Assembly: GCF_025465935.1 (NCBI RefSeq)
Contig: NZ_JANLNV010000058.1
Coordinates: forward strand, 248,001-312,000
Length of the DNA stretch: 64,000 bases
From: Pseudomonas sp. 7P_10.2_Bac1
Lineage (GTDB): Bacteria > Pseudomonadota > Gammaproteobacteria > Pseudomonadales > Pseudomonadaceae
Direction of reading: 5' to 3'
Both the position numbers and the translations under genes were made by a program. Each line of letters starts with the position of its first letter. The first letter of the stretch is position 1. The notes below the pieces were generated by a model. It was not told the DNA's origin and searched no databases. It saw nothing but the letters and a program-made list of their open reading frames with translations. Shown piece after piece: positions 25,533 through 35,319 of the stretch.

Positions 25533-26282
25533 ATGCGCCAACTCTTCGATGCCCACTGCCACATCATCGACAAGGCTTATCCGCTAATACCTAACAACGG
25601 CTATTTGCCAGACTTTTTCAGCGTTGATGACTATCTGGCGCGCACCCGGGAGCTGGGTATTGTTGGTGGTGCAGTGGTTTCAGGTTCGTTCCAGGGTTTT
25701 GATCAAACCTACTTGATTGAAGCGCTCAAACGTCTTGGCGCAGGCTTTGTGGGCGTCACCCAACTGCCCGCCAGCGTCACCGATGAAGAACTCGAAGAAC
25801 TGAATAAACACGGCGTGCGTGCCCTGCGCTTCAACCTCAAGCGCGGCGGATCGGAACAGCTCGATCAACTTGAAACACTGGCCAAACGCGTTCACGAATG
25901 TGTGGGCTGGCACTCGGAACTGTACATCGACTCCCGCGAACTGGCCCCGCTCTACGAACGCCTGTTGCGTTTGCCTGCGCTGAGTATCGATCACCTGGGG
26001 TTGAGCCAAGAAGGCTTGCCGAGCCTGTTGCGCCTTGCCGAACACGGCGTACGCATCAAGGCCTGTGGCTTTGGCCGGGTGGATTTTGACGTGGCGCACG
26101 TGCTTCAAGTCATCCACAACGCCAACCCCAACGCCTTGATGTTTGGCACAGACTTACCGTCAACTCGCGCACCAAGAACCTTTGAAAACAATGATATAGC
26201 CATCATAGTTAATGCTTTGGGTGAACCAGCGGCGCAAAAGGTTCTTTGGCAAAACGCTCGCGACTTCTACCGCCTGGATTAA
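25533..26282 (+). CDS. Amidohydrolase-family (PF04909-type) hydrolase
   Basis: A 249-residue TIM-barrel metal-dependent hydrolase. The metal-binding motif DAHCHI is at residues 6-11. A histidine follows the conserved strand in LSIDHLGLS (about residue 154), and the C-terminal catalytic aspartate is in FGTDLPS (about residue 206). These fit the amidohydrolase_2 family, whose members hydrolyse or decarboxylate varied cyclic or lactone substrates. A good ribosome binding site (TAGGAA) precedes the ATG. The substrate is unknown. Confidence 0.85.
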   Translation: MRQLFDAHCHIIDKAYPLIPNNGYLPDFFSVDDYLARTRELGIVGGAVVSGSFQGFDQTYLIEALKRLGAGFVGVTQLPASVTDEELEELNKHGVRALRFNLKRGGSEQLDQLETLAKRVHECVGWHSELYIDSRELAPLYERLLRLPALSIDHLGLSQEGLPSLLRLAEHGVRIKACGFGRVDFDVAHVLQVIHNANPNALMFGTDLPSTRAPRTFENNDIAIIVNALGEPAAQKVLWQNARDFYRLD

Positions 26283-26320
26283 CACTCGCCCATTGTTGTT
26301 GATGAGACGTGAGGCCGCGA

Positions 26321-27184
26321 CTACGCGCGCTCACGGCTCATCGCAATCACACTGCCCAACACAATCGCAGCCCCTGCCACCACACCGGCTGACACTTCGC
26401 TGCCCAGCACCGCTGCCGCCAACACCATTGCAACCGGCGGGATCAAGTACATCACGCTGACCGAGCGACTGACCTCGGTGTGGTTGAGCACAAAGCCCCA
26501 CAACAGATAGGCCAGCGCACTGGGAAACAACCCGAGAATCAGCACCGCCACATTCACCCGCACCGGCGCCTTGAGCACTTCATCCGTCAGCCCGGGCCAG
26601 TAGACACAGAGCAATAGCGTGCCGCACCAGATCATGTAGCAAACGATGGTCAACGGGGTGTAGCGCGTAGATATGTGCTTTTGCAGAACAAAATAAATAC
26701 TCCAAGACAACGCTGCCAATAACAGCACCAGCCCCTGCGGGTGAAATGCTCCAACGCCTTTGTCCCCCCAGATCACTACCACGACCCCGACCAGTCCGAC
26801 TGCCACCCACAACCAGCGCCAGCCGCTGACGCGCTCCTTCAGGCACACCGCCGCAATAAAGGTACTGAACAAGGGCGCCGTCTGTGCCAGCACACTTGAG
26901 GCACCGGGGCTGACCCAGCGCTGCCCCATATTCAGCGCCATGTGATGCAGCGCCACCGCGAACAACCCCAGCAACATCAGCCAGGGCACATCACGCACCC
27001 GCGGCAGGCCAATACCGCTGAACAAGGCAATCAGCGCCATAAAAGCCGAAGCAATCAAAAAGCGCAGCAAAGCCAAATGCCCCGGTGAATAGTTTTCAAG
27101 ACCGATATGGATGCCAATCGGTGAGTAAGCCCAACACAACACGACGGCCGCCATGGCCGCGACAAGTTTGAGAGGTAGCGACAC
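26321..27184 (-). CDS. EamA-family (DMT superfamily) inner-membrane transporter
   Basis: A 287-residue protein with about ten hydrophobic segments arranged as two EamA repeats. It starts LPLKLVAAMAAVVLCWAYSPI, and the family-typical PLFSTFIAAVCLKERVSGW occurs in the first repeat. Such proteins export metabolites or take up small solutes. It is divergent from an adjacent LysR-type regulator gene across a 101-base gap, the usual arrangement when the regulator controls the transporter. The substrate is unknown. Confidence 0.9.
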   Translation of the reverse strand: MSLPLKLVAAMAAVVLCWAYSPIGIHIGLENYSPGHLALLRFLIASAFMALIALFSGIGLPRVRDVPWLMLLGLFAVALHHMALNMGQRWVSPGASSVLAQTAPLFSTFIAAVCLKERVSGWRWLWVAVGLVGVVVVIWGDKGVGAFHPQGLVLLLAALSWSIYFVLQKHISTRYTPLTIVCYMIWCGTLLLCVYWPGLTDEVLKAPVRVNVAVLILGLFPSALAYLLWGFVLNHTEVSRSVSVMYLIPPVAMVLAAAVLGSEVSAGVVAGAAIVLGSVIAMSRERA

Positions 27185-27285
27185 GTAAACAATCCCGAAC
27201 CATTAAAGAGGTCATCAGTGTTTATCGCGCTCACGCAGGGCCACAAGTGAGATATAAAGAGCCCAGAATTCATCAGGAGTGAACA

Positions 27286-28152
27286 ATGGAGCTCAGCCAG
27301 TTGCGCATGGTCAAGGCCGTGGCAGAGTGCGGCAGTATTGCGCTGGCCGCCGAACAGTTGCACTGCGTGCCGTCGAACATCACCACACGTATCAAACAGT
27401 TGGAAAGCGAGCTGGGCACCGCGCTGTTTACCCGCGCCGGTCGCGGCTTGCGCATCAGTGCGGCCGGACAGGTTTTTTTGGGCTACAGCGAGCAGATCCT
27501 GGCGCTGGTCGATCAGGCCAAGCGCGCCGTCACCCCACACGCCGTGCCCAGCGGCAAGCTGCGTATCGGCGCCATCGAATCGTGTGCCACCGGTCGACTG
27601 CCGCCGTTGCTGGCTGAATACCATCAACGGTATCCGCAGGTCACTTTGGAGCTGGTCACTGGCAAGTCGCGGCAATTACTCGAGGACGTTAAACACCATC
27701 GCCTCGACGGGGCAATGGTAGCCGGCGCCATAACCTCACCAAAACTTTCAAAAACAATGCTTTACAGTGAACAGTTAGTGTTGATTGCGAGCCCGAAAAT
27801 CGCACCACTCACGCAATTGACCGATGTACACCAGCACACCGTGTTTATGTGGCCGCCGGGTTGCCCCTACCGGGCAGCATTGGAAAACTGGGTCACCGAA
27901 AACACGCTCGAAGTGATCAAAATCGATTACGCCAATTGGGGCAGCATCATCGGTTGTGTCAATGCTGGCGCGGGGTTAGCGCTGATACCTGAGGGAATGC
28001 TTGAACAATTTGGCGCCTGTGCAAACCTTACGGCCTATCGATTCCCGGAACTGGCCCCCATGCCCAACTCGTTTTTCTGGCACAGCGACACCGGTGTGCA
28101 CGCTGCACGGGATGCGTTTGCGGCGCTGCTGGCCGAGCATTTTGCCAATTAA
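27286..28152 (+). CDS. LysR-family transcriptional regulator
   Basis: A 288-residue LysR-type regulator. The N-terminal winged helix-turn-helix is canonical: LRMVKAVAECGSIALAAEQL, then VPSNITTRIKQLESELGTALFTR. The effector-binding domain follows from about residue 90 (GKLRIGAIESCATGRLPPLL). It is divergent from the EamA transporter gene and probably regulates it. Two hairpins lie downstream. Confidence 0.93.
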   Translation: MELSQLRMVKAVAECGSIALAAEQLHCVPSNITTRIKQLESELGTALFTRAGRGLRISAAGQVFLGYSEQILALVDQAKRAVTPHAVPSGKLRIGAIESCATGRLPPLLAEYHQRYPQVTLELVTGKSRQLLEDVKHHRLDGAMVAGAITSPKLSKTMLYSEQLVLIASPKIAPLTQLTDVHQHTVFMWPPGCPYRAALENWVTENTLEVIKIDYANWGSIIGCVNAGAGLALIPEGMLEQFGACANLTAYRFPELAPMPNSFFWHSDTGVHAARDAFAALLAEHFAN

Positions 28153-28167
28153 ACCGCCAACCCCTGA

Positions 28168-28189
28168 AGTCGTAGCCTCGTCTACGACT
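28168..28189. terminator. Hairpin downstream of the LysR gene
   Basis: An 8-bp stem AGTCGTAG/CTACGACT with a six-base loop, 16 bases after the stop codon. No T run follows, so it is only a possible terminator. Confidence 0.4.
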
Positions 28190-28236
28190 ACAAACCCTAT
28201 ACAGATGAGCACCATTCTCAACAACCCGGCTGTTTT

Positions 28237-28258
28237 GGGCTTTTTCCACAAAAAGCCC
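28237..28258. terminator. Terminator-like hairpin before moxR
   Basis: A 9-bp stem GGGCTTTTT/AAAAAGCCC with a four-base loop. It lies between the LysR gene and the MoxR operon and probably insulates the two. Confidence 0.5.
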
Positions 28259-28358
28259 GCCTGCGATTAGTCCCAAACCCTCGCAATGGATTAAAGTAAC
28301 GCCCCCGGCAATGGCGTAATTCATACGCCGTTGCAGTCCTATTCAGGAACAGTCATCG

Positions 28359-29318
28359 ATGGAACATCGTGAAGCGCTACTGGCGCTGCGAACCTTTCTT
28401 TCAACGCAGATTCTCGGTCAAGAAAAGCTCATTGACCGTTTGTTGATCGCGTTGCTGGCTGACGGCCATATGCTGGTCGAAGGCGCGCCCGGCCTCGCCA
28501 AGACCAAAGCCATCAAAGAGCTGGCCGAAGGTATCGAGGCACAGTTCCATCGTATTCAGTTCACCCCCGACCTGTTGCCTGCCGACATCACTGGCACTGA
28601 GATCTATCGTCCAGAAACCGGCAGCTTTGTGTTCCAGCAAGGGCCGATCTTCCACAACCTGGTGCTGGCCGACGAAATCAACCGGGCTCCCGCCAAGGTA
28701 CAGTCTGCTCTGCTCGAGGCCATGGCCGAACGTCAGGTCAGCGTCGGGCGCAGCACGTATGACCTGTCCCCGCTGTTTCTGGTCATGGCCACGCAAAACC
28801 CCATCGAGCAGGAAGGCACCTACCCGCTGCCAGAAGCCCAGCTCGACCGTTTTCTGATGCACGTCAAGATCGGCTTCCCGGATGCCGCCGTTGAACGGCG
28901 AATTCTGCAACAGGCCCGTGGCGAAGCCCTCAACGGCGAAACCAAACCCGAGCGGCGGGTCAGTCAGCAGGCGATCTTCGCAGCGCGCAAGGAAATCCTG
29001 GGCCTGTACATGGCCGATGCGGTTGAGGAATACCTGGTGCAGTTGGTGATGGCGACCCGCACGCCGGGCAAATTCGACGCCGAAATGGCCGAATGGATTG
29101 CCTACGGCGCCAGCCCCCGCGGCTCGATTGCCCTGGACCGCTGCGCGCGGGCCCACGCCTGGCTCGCCGGTCGCGACTTCGTCAGCCCCGAAGACATCCA
29201 GGCGGTGCTGTTCGACGTGCTGCGCCACCGGATAATTTTGTCCTTTGAAGCCGAGGCGGCTGGCATCGACCAAGATCGCGTGGTCCAACGCATCCTTGAC
29301 GTTGTTGCTGTTGCCTGA
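28359..29318 (+). CDS. MoxR-family AAA+ ATPase
   Basis: A 319-residue AAA+ ATPase. It has Walker A GAPGLAKT (about residues 43-50), Walker B LVLADEINRAP (about 104-114), sensor 1 MATQNPIEQEGTYPLPEAQLDRF, and a C-terminal lid with GASPRGSIAL. MoxR proteins act as chaperones with von Willebrand factor A proteins, and two such genes follow in this operon. The stop is two bases from the next start. Cognate processes in other bacteria include envelope stress tolerance and complex maturation; the specific role here is unknown. Confidence 0.94.
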   Translation: MEHREALLALRTFLSTQILGQEKLIDRLLIALLADGHMLVEGAPGLAKTKAIKELAEGIEAQFHRIQFTPDLLPADITGTEIYRPETGSFVFQQGPIFHNLVLADEINRAPAKVQSALLEAMAERQVSVGRSTYDLSPLFLVMATQNPIEQEGTYPLPEAQLDRFLMHVKIGFPDAAVERRILQQARGEALNGETKPERRVSQQAIFAARKEILGLYMADAVEEYLVQLVMATRTPGKFDAEMAEWIAYGASPRGSIALDRCARAHAWLAGRDFVSPEDIQAVLFDVLRHRIILSFEAEAAGIDQDRVVQRILDVVAVA

Positions 29319-29320
29319 CG

Positions 29321-30265
29321 ATGAACACCCCCCTGCCCGCCGAACCCGGCATTCGCGTGACCCTTGCCGAACTTATCGAGATGCGGCACCGCGTGCGTGA
29401 AGTGCAACTGTTTTCGACCCCGGGCCACCGCAGCCCGTTGGTCGGCCTGCATCACTCCAAACTGCGCGGGCGTGGGGTCGACTTCGACCAGGTGCGCATC
29501 TACCAGGCCGGCGACGATGTGCGCACCATAGACTGGCGCGTCACCGCTCGCACCCAGGAACCGCACACCAAGATGTTCCATGAAGAGCGCGAACGGCCGA
29601 TCTTCATTCTTGCCGAACAAAGCCGCCGGCTGTTCTTCGGTTCGGGGCTCATGTTCAAGTCAGTACTCGCTGCCCAGGCCGCGAGCCTGATTGGCTGGGC
29701 AGCGCTGGGCCATAACGACCGTGTCGGCGGCTTGGTGTACGGCGACCACGAGCACTACGAAATCAAGCCGCGACGCAGCAAACAAAGCCTCTTGCAGTTG
29801 CTCAATCGTCTGGTGCGGGTCAATCAGTCGCTGCACACCGAGGGGCAGTCTGACCGCGATGCGCTGGGCATGGCGTTGATCCGTGCTCGAGAAGTGCTGC
29901 GTCCCGGCAGCCTGGTGGTGGTGATTTGCGATGAACGTGCACTGACCGACGCCGCTGAGCAGCAATTGAGCCTGTTGTCACGCCATTGCGACTTGATTCT
30001 GCTGCCGGTGTCCGACCCTCTGGATCATGCATTGCCTGCTGCAGGGCAGTTGCGTTTTGCCGAACGCGGCGCTCAGTTGGAGCTGGACACTCTCAACTAT
30101 GACTTGCGTCAGGCCTATCGCGCGCAGGCCGAGGCGCGTATCGCCCGCTGGGAACTGCTCGCGCAAAAGCTGCGGGTGTTACTGATGCCCCTCAGCACAC
30201 AAAGCGAAATGATCGAACAGCTGCGTGAGTTCCTCAACGCCAAACGCCCTGGCAAACCGTTATGA
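29321..30265 (+). CDS. DUF58 domain-containing protein
   Basis: A 314-residue protein whose central segment contains the DUF58 signature: HHSKLRGRGVDFDQVRIYQAGDDVRTIDWRVTAR. The C-terminal half has a divergent VWA-like fold. DUF58 proteins are standard partners of MoxR ATPases. The stop overlaps the DUF4381 gene start by four bases, so translation is coupled. Confidence 0.92.
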   Translation: MNTPLPAEPGIRVTLAELIEMRHRVREVQLFSTPGHRSPLVGLHHSKLRGRGVDFDQVRIYQAGDDVRTIDWRVTARTQEPHTKMFHEERERPIFILAEQSRRLFFGSGLMFKSVLAAQAASLIGWAALGHNDRVGGLVYGDHEHYEIKPRRSKQSLLQLLNRLVRVNQSLHTEGQSDRDALGMALIRAREVLRPGSLVVVICDERALTDAAEQQLSLLSRHCDLILLPVSDPLDHALPAAGQLRFAERGAQLELDTLNYDLRQAYRAQAEARIARWELLAQKLRVLLMPLSTQSEMIEQLREFLNAKRPGKPL

Positions 30266-30756
30266 ATGAGTTAGAACACCTGCAACCGCTGATCACCCCA
30301 CCCGCGATTGGCCTGTGGCCGCCTGCGCCAGGCTGGTGGCTGCTGTTGGTGCTGGTTGCGCTGCTGGGTTGGGGATTGTGGTGGTTGCGCCGCTACCTGC
30401 CAGCCAAACGCGAGCTGATAACCAGCGAGCAGCCTTTGGACCCGGTGCGCATGGCCGCCCTTGAAGAGCTCGCACGCTTCACCAAACCTTACGACGGCGC
30501 CCCGGCCGGGGCCTGGCTACAACAACTTAACGGCTTGCTCAAGCGCTTATGCCGCAGCCATTACCCGTACAGCCAGAGCCACACACTCAATGGTCGCAAA
30601 TGGCTCGCCTTCCTCGACAACCGTTGCCCGGCCGCGGGCCTGACTCGCTGGATGGTGCTGGTTGAAGGCGCCTATAAACCCGAATGCAAGCTCGATGACA
30701 AGGCCATCGCCGGGCTTAATCAAGCGGTTGAAACCTGGATTCGCAAACATGTTTGA
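30262..30756 (+). CDS. DUF4381 domain membrane protein
   Basis: A 164-residue protein with one transmembrane segment (about residues 20-46, WWLLLVLVALLGWGLWWL) preceded by PPAIGLWPPAPGW, the DUF4381 hallmark, and a cytoplasmic helical tail. It occurs between DUF58 and VWA genes in MoxR operons. Overlaps of 4 bases upstream and 8 bases downstream mark tight coupling. Confidence 0.88.
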   Translation: MNELEHLQPLITPPAIGLWPPAPGWWLLLVLVALLGWGLWWLRRYLPAKRELITSEQPLDPVRMAALEELARFTKPYDGAPAGAWLQQLNGLLKRLCRSHYPYSQSHTLNGRKWLAFLDNRCPAAGLTRWMVLVEGAYKPECKLDDKAIAGLNQAVETWIRKHV

Positions 30757-31825
30757 GTTCGCCTGGCCCTGGCTGTTCGCCTTATTGCCTTTGCCCTGGG
30801 TGATGCGCCTGGTACTGCCGCCTGCCGACAGCGGCGAAGCGGCGCTGAAAGTCAGCTTTCTGGGTGATCTCGAGGAGCTGGCGCGGCGCAAGGCCCGACC
30901 TACGTTGCCTTCCTTGCGCCAACAAATCCCATTCGTGATGCTCTGGTTGTTGCTACTCAGCGCTGCGGCTCGCCCGCAATGGCTTGGCGAACCGCTGCCC
31001 ATTGCGGCCAGTGGCCGCGATTTGCTGGTAGCAGTGGATGTGTCAGGCTCGATGGATTACCCCGACATGCGTTGGCACAACGAAGACATCACCCGCCTGG
31101 ACTCGGTGAAAAAACTTCTGGGCGACTTTCTCGAACACCGCGAAGGCGACCGTGTGGGGCTCATCCTGTTTGGCAGCCAGGCGTATCTGCAAGCGCCGCT
31201 GACCTTTGACCGGCACACCGTACGCACCTGGCTCGATGAAGCGCGCATCGGCATCGCCGGTAAAAACACCGCAATCGGCGACGCCATTGGTCTGGCTCTC
31301 AAACGCTTGCGTCAACGCCCGGCACAGAGCCGTGTGCTCATACTGGTTACTGACGGAGCGAACAACGGCGGCCAGATCGATCCCTTGACGGCGGCTCGCC
31401 TGGCGGCAGAGGAAGGTGTGAGGATCTATCCGATCGGGGTAGGTGCCGACCCACAGGAAAACACCGCCAAGGGCTTGTTCAGTATTAATCCGGGGGTTGA
31501 CCTGGACGAACCGGCCATGCAAGAAATCGCCAGAATCACCGGTGGACGGTACTTCCGTGCCCGCGACGGTAACGAACTGTCCGCCATCAAAGACACCATC
31601 GACCAACTCGAGCCCGTGGCCCAGCAGCCCACTCAAGCTCGCCCGGCGCAAGCGCTCTACAGCTGGCCATTGGCGGGCGCCTTGTTATTGAGCGTGCTGT
31701 TGGTGATCCGTGAACTGTGGCCCAACCATCCGCTGCAACGCATATTGCGCAAGGAACACTTTCTGCCACAAAGCCCTGAATGGCGCTCGCGACTCAAACG
31801 CCTGCGCCTGCGGAGACGCCGATGA
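30749..31825 (+). CDS. VWA domain membrane protein, BatA-like
   Basis: A 358-residue protein with an N-terminal membrane segment (FEFAWPWLFALLPLPWVMRL), a second one near residue 62, a VWA domain and a C-terminal membrane segment (about 314-330). The metal-ion-dependent adhesion site is intact: LLVAVDVSGSMDY. The later threonine and aspartate are in NTAIGDAIG and VTDGANNGG. The start at 30749 overlaps the DUF4381 gene. It is the second component, after MoxR, of a Bat (aerotolerance-related) type complex. Confidence 0.93.
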   Translation: MFEFAWPWLFALLPLPWVMRLVLPPADSGEAALKVSFLGDLEELARRKARPTLPSLRQQIPFVMLWLLLLSAAARPQWLGEPLPIAASGRDLLVAVDVSGSMDYPDMRWHNEDITRLDSVKKLLGDFLEHREGDRVGLILFGSQAYLQAPLTFDRHTVRTWLDEARIGIAGKNTAIGDAIGLALKRLRQRPAQSRVLILVTDGANNGGQIDPLTAARLAAEEGVRIYPIGVGADPQENTAKGLFSINPGVDLDEPAMQEIARITGGRYFRARDGNELSAIKDTIDQLEPVAQQPTQARPAQALYSWPLAGALLLSVLLVIRELWPNHPLQRILRKEHFLPQSPEWRSRLKRLRLRRRR

Positions 31826-33567
31826 GCGCGCTCTGGCCCCATTGGTTTCGCCCAGAATGGCTGTTGACCTTGCCATTGCTTGGCTGGCTGCTCTGGAAAC
31901 TCTGGCACCGGCAAAAACGTGCGGGCCGCTGGCAGATGATCCTGCCCGAAGCCTTTCATCGTGTGCTGCTCAGTGGCGGCAATGGCCGCGATAGCAAACT
32001 GCCCTGGATCGCCCTCGGCCTGGCGTGGTTGCTGGCCCTCTTCGCCCTGCTCGGCCCCAGTTGGGAGCGCGTTGAGCAATCGGCGCAAAAACCTGCCGAC
32101 CCGCTGGTGGTCATGCTGGAGTTGACGCCCGAAATGCTTGCCACCGACAGCCAGCCCAGCCGGCTGGAGCAAGCACGGCGAAAACTCTACGACCTGCTGC
32201 AAAACCGCAGCGATGCGCAGACCGCGATCATTGTGTACGCCGGCAGCGCCCATACGCTGGTGCCGCTGTCTGATGACATGGCCACCAGCCGCAACCTGCT
32301 TGAGGCTGTCAAACCCTCAATCATGCCGCAACCCGGCAATCGCGCTGACCTGGCCGTCAACAAAGCCTTGAAACTGCTGGATCAAGGAGCGCTGGGTGAA
32401 GGTCGCCTGCTACTGGTCGCCTCCTCACTCAGCGAGCAGGAGCGCGCCGGTATTGAGCGTGAACTGGACGGCCATACGCCGCCCTTGCTGATACTCGGTG
32501 TCGGTACCAGCGAAGGTTCGCCAGTGGTCGAAGAAAACGGCGAGTTTCTCAAGGATGCTCAGGGCGCTATCCTTCTGCCGCGCCTGGACAGCCCGAGCCT
32601 GCGTGCTTTTGCCCAAGAGGTCGGCGGCAGTTATCGGCAAGCGCAACTGGATGATAACGACCTGCGCAGCCTGGGCCTGCTCGATGGCCCGCAACACTTG
32701 CGCGATGATGGCCAGACCCTGCGCCTGGACACCTGGTCTGATCAAGGGTACTGGCTACTGCTGCCACTGCTGCTTTTGGCCGCCTGTGCGGGGCGTCGTG
32801 GCTGGCTGTTCTGCCTGCCCCTGTTATTGATGCTGCCCCAACCCAGCTATGCCCTGGGCTTCACCGATCTGTGGTTACGCCCCGATCAACAGGGCCAGCG
32901 TCTGCTTGAGCAGAAAAAACCGTTACAAGCCGTCGAACACTTTAGAGACCCACTGTGGCAAGGTTTGGCGCTGTACCAGGCCGGTGAGTACAACGCCGCA
33001 GCCCAGCGCTTTGCCGAGGTCAACACGGCCAGCGCGCACTACAACCGCGGCAACGCCCTGGCAATGAGTGGCGAACTCGAAGCGGCGATTGACGCCTATG
33101 AGCAAGCACTGGAGTTGCAGCCGGACCTGCAAGTGGCAACACAGAACAAAGCTCTGGTCGTGCAGTTGCTTGAACAAAAACGTGAACAAAACATCCCGCC
33201 GCCGGACAAGGCGCCGGAAAAAACCACGGAGCCTGATCAAGCCGAGCCCTCAGTCAGCAGCAGTAGCGCCACGACCACAGGTGAAAACGGTCCGCATGAA
33301 GAGAGCAGCACCGCCACCGATCCGGCCGCCCATGCAAACTCCGACGATTCACTCGAGCCGCCGCCTGCCGCCGCTACCCAGCCTGACAGCGGGCCAGACG
33401 ACGAATCGACCACCCAGCCACCTGCGCCGCCCTCAAGCGATGTACTGGATGACGAACAGCATCAGGCCCTGGAGCAATGGCTCAGACAGATTCCCGATAA
33501 CCCCAGCGAACTCCTGCGACGAAAATTTTGGTACGAACAGCAGCAACATCAGGACACGCCTCAATGA
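31822..33567 (+). CDS. VWA and TPR domain membrane protein, BatB/BatC-like
   Basis: A 581-residue protein combining two N-terminal membrane segments, a VWA-like domain (about 90-280), another membrane segment pair (about 310-345), a TPR region (HYNRGNALAMSGELEAAIDA) and an acidic, proline-rich tail. It looks like BatB fused to BatC. The first metal-binding motif is degenerate: the usual DxSxS is replaced by ELTPE (residues 100-104). The start overlaps the batA stop as ATGA, and its own stop overlaps batD in the same way. Confidence 0.9.
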   Translation: MSALWPHWFRPEWLLTLPLLGWLLWKLWHRQKRAGRWQMILPEAFHRVLLSGGNGRDSKLPWIALGLAWLLALFALLGPSWERVEQSAQKPADPLVVMLELTPEMLATDSQPSRLEQARRKLYDLLQNRSDAQTAIIVYAGSAHTLVPLSDDMATSRNLLEAVKPSIMPQPGNRADLAVNKALKLLDQGALGEGRLLLVASSLSEQERAGIERELDGHTPPLLILGVGTSEGSPVVEENGEFLKDAQGAILLPRLDSPSLRAFAQEVGGSYRQAQLDDNDLRSLGLLDGPQHLRDDGQTLRLDTWSDQGYWLLLPLLLLAACAGRRGWLFCLPLLLMLPQPSYALGFTDLWLRPDQQGQRLLEQKKPLQAVEHFRDPLWQGLALYQAGEYNAAAQRFAEVNTASAHYNRGNALAMSGELEAAIDAYEQALELQPDLQVATQNKALVVQLLEQKREQNIPPPDKAPEKTTEPDQAEPSVSSSSATTTGENGPHEESSTATDPAAHANSDDSLEPPPAAATQPDSGPDDESTTQPPAPPSSDVLDDEQHQALEQWLRQIPDNPSELLRRKFWYEQQQHQDTPQ

Positions 33568-35198
33568 ATCGCTTTTGCGTTTTGCTATTTTTGCTCTGTT
33601 GCTGGACCTTGCCTGCCCACGCATCGGGGCTGGTCGCCAGTGTCGATCGCGATCAGCTCAACTCCGGTGAAACCGTCGAGTTGACGCTGGAGACCAACGA
33701 CGCCACGTTATTCGGCAAGCCCGACCTTACGCCTCTGGACACATTGTTCGAGGTGCGCGGCACGCGTCAGGTCAACCAACTGACCACGCTCAATGATGAC
33801 AACAAGGCCACCACTCGGTGGATTATCACCCTGCAACCCAAGCAAACCGGCACGGTGACCATTCCAGCCCTGCAAGTGGGCGACTACCACAGCCTGCCGA
33901 TCAACCTCACGGTGACGCAAAGCAGCGCCAGCCAAACCGAGCTGGCCCCCGTGTTCATTGAAGCCAGCCTCGACCAGCCAAGCGTTTACGTACAGGCCCA
34001 GGCGATCCTGACTTTGCGGGTTTACCATTCGGTGGCGCTGTATGACGACAGCAACCTGACCCCGCTGCACCTGCAGGATGCCATCGTCGAACAGCTAGGC
34101 GATTCGCGTACCTACGAAAAGCTGATCAATGGCGTGCGCCATGGCGTGATCGAAGTGCGCTACGGCATCTACCCACAACACAGCGGCGAGTTGCAGATAC
34201 CCGAGCTGACCTTTAGCGCCACCCAGGTCGACAGCCAACCGGCCGATTCACCGGCTCCCGGGAGCCCAAAGCCCGGAAAAATGGTGCACGTGACATCATC
34301 CCCGATTCCATTACAGGTCAAGCCCAAACCGGAAGACTACCCCGCTACGGCCCCCTGGTTGCCGGCGCGAAGCCTGAGCCTTAGCGAAAGCTGGAACCCC
34401 GAGCCGGATCACACCAAGGTGGGCGACTCGCTCACCCGTACCTTGACCCTCAAGGCCGAGGGCCTGTCCAGCGCCCAGTTACCGCCGCTGCCTGCCACCG
34501 ATGTGAGCGGCCTGCGACGCTATCCGGATTTGCCGCAACTGAGCAACCAGGTCACCGACAACGGCATGCTTGGCAGCCGCGAAGAGCGTGAAGCGCTGGT
34601 GCCGACCCGTGTGGGCCAACTCGAACTGCCCGCCGTTGAAGTGGTGTGGTGGAACACTCACGAAGACCGCCTGGAGCGCAGCTACCTGCCTGCCCGCACC
34701 TTGCAGGTGGCGCCTAGCACTACACTGGCAGCAGACACCCCGAGTAGCGCTGAACCCATTGCACCGGCCGATGACTCGACGCTGTGGCTGTGGCAACTCA
34801 GCACCTTCCTGCTGGCCCTCACCACGCTGATTGGCTTTGCCCTGTGGTGGCGCGCGCGCTGGCAACCGGCAATTCTGCGTGCGACGCAGACCGGCCCGAG
34901 CCCGCGGACGCTGCTTGACGACATCAAGCGCGCCTGTTTGGCCAACGACCCGCAGGCGACGCGCCAGGCGCTGGATGCCTGGGCACGGCAACAACCTGAA
35001 ACCCTGGCCCAAATGGCGGCACGTTTTGTACTGTTGTCCGATGCACTGGACGGCCTCAATGGCGCGCTGTACAGCGAAACCGGCCATTACTGGCAAGGTG
35101 AAGAGCTGTGGAAAGCGATTCGCAGCATTCCGGCCGCCGAGCGTGAGCAAGACACTGCCAGCGAGTCCAGCAGCCTGCCGCCGCTCTACCCCAAATAA
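33564..35198 (+). CDS. BatD-like protein
   Basis: A 544-residue BatD-family protein with a signal peptide ending at PAHA (about residue 20). Large beta-rich periplasmic domains follow (SVDRDQLNSGETVELTLE, GTVTIPALQVG), then a transmembrane helix near residue 410 (WLWQLSTFLLALTTLIGFALWW) and a cytoplasmic tail. It should display the Bat complex in the periplasm. It is the last gene of the moxR operon and is followed by a palindromic repeat. Confidence 0.9.
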   Translation: MNRFCVLLFLLCCWTLPAHASGLVASVDRDQLNSGETVELTLETNDATLFGKPDLTPLDTLFEVRGTRQVNQLTTLNDDNKATTRWIITLQPKQTGTVTIPALQVGDYHSLPINLTVTQSSASQTELAPVFIEASLDQPSVYVQAQAILTLRVYHSVALYDDSNLTPLHLQDAIVEQLGDSRTYEKLINGVRHGVIEVRYGIYPQHSGELQIPELTFSATQVDSQPADSPAPGSPKPGKMVHVTSSPIPLQVKPKPEDYPATAPWLPARSLSLSESWNPEPDHTKVGDSLTRTLTLKAEGLSSAQLPPLPATDVSGLRRYPDLPQLSNQVTDNGMLGSREEREALVPTRVGQLELPAVEVVWWNTHEDRLERSYLPARTLQVAPSTTLAADTPSSAEPIAPADDSTLWLWQLSTFLLALTTLIGFALWWRARWQPAILRATQTGPSPRTLLDDIKRACLANDPQATRQALDAWARQQPETLAQMAARFVLLSDALDGLNGALYSETGHYWQGEELWKAIRSIPAAEREQDTASESSSLPPLYPK

Positions 35199-35220
35199 TC
35201 ACGGGTAACGACTAAATCCG

Positions 35221-35288
35221 CAGGAGCGAGGTTGCCTCGCGATCTTTTGATTGTTAAACAGATCGCCAGGCAAGCACACTCCTACAGA
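35221..35288. repeat. REP-like palindromic repeat, copy B
   Basis: An imperfect inverted repeat with the CAGGAGCGAG ... TTGCCTCGCGATCTTTTGAT core and a mirror half ending CTCCTACAG. It lies between batD and sbcD, which run in the same direction. Same family as copies A, C, D and E. Confidence 0.75.
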
Positions 35289-35319
35289 TCAGGCGTTACC
35301 CTTTTAAACGGATTTTGTT

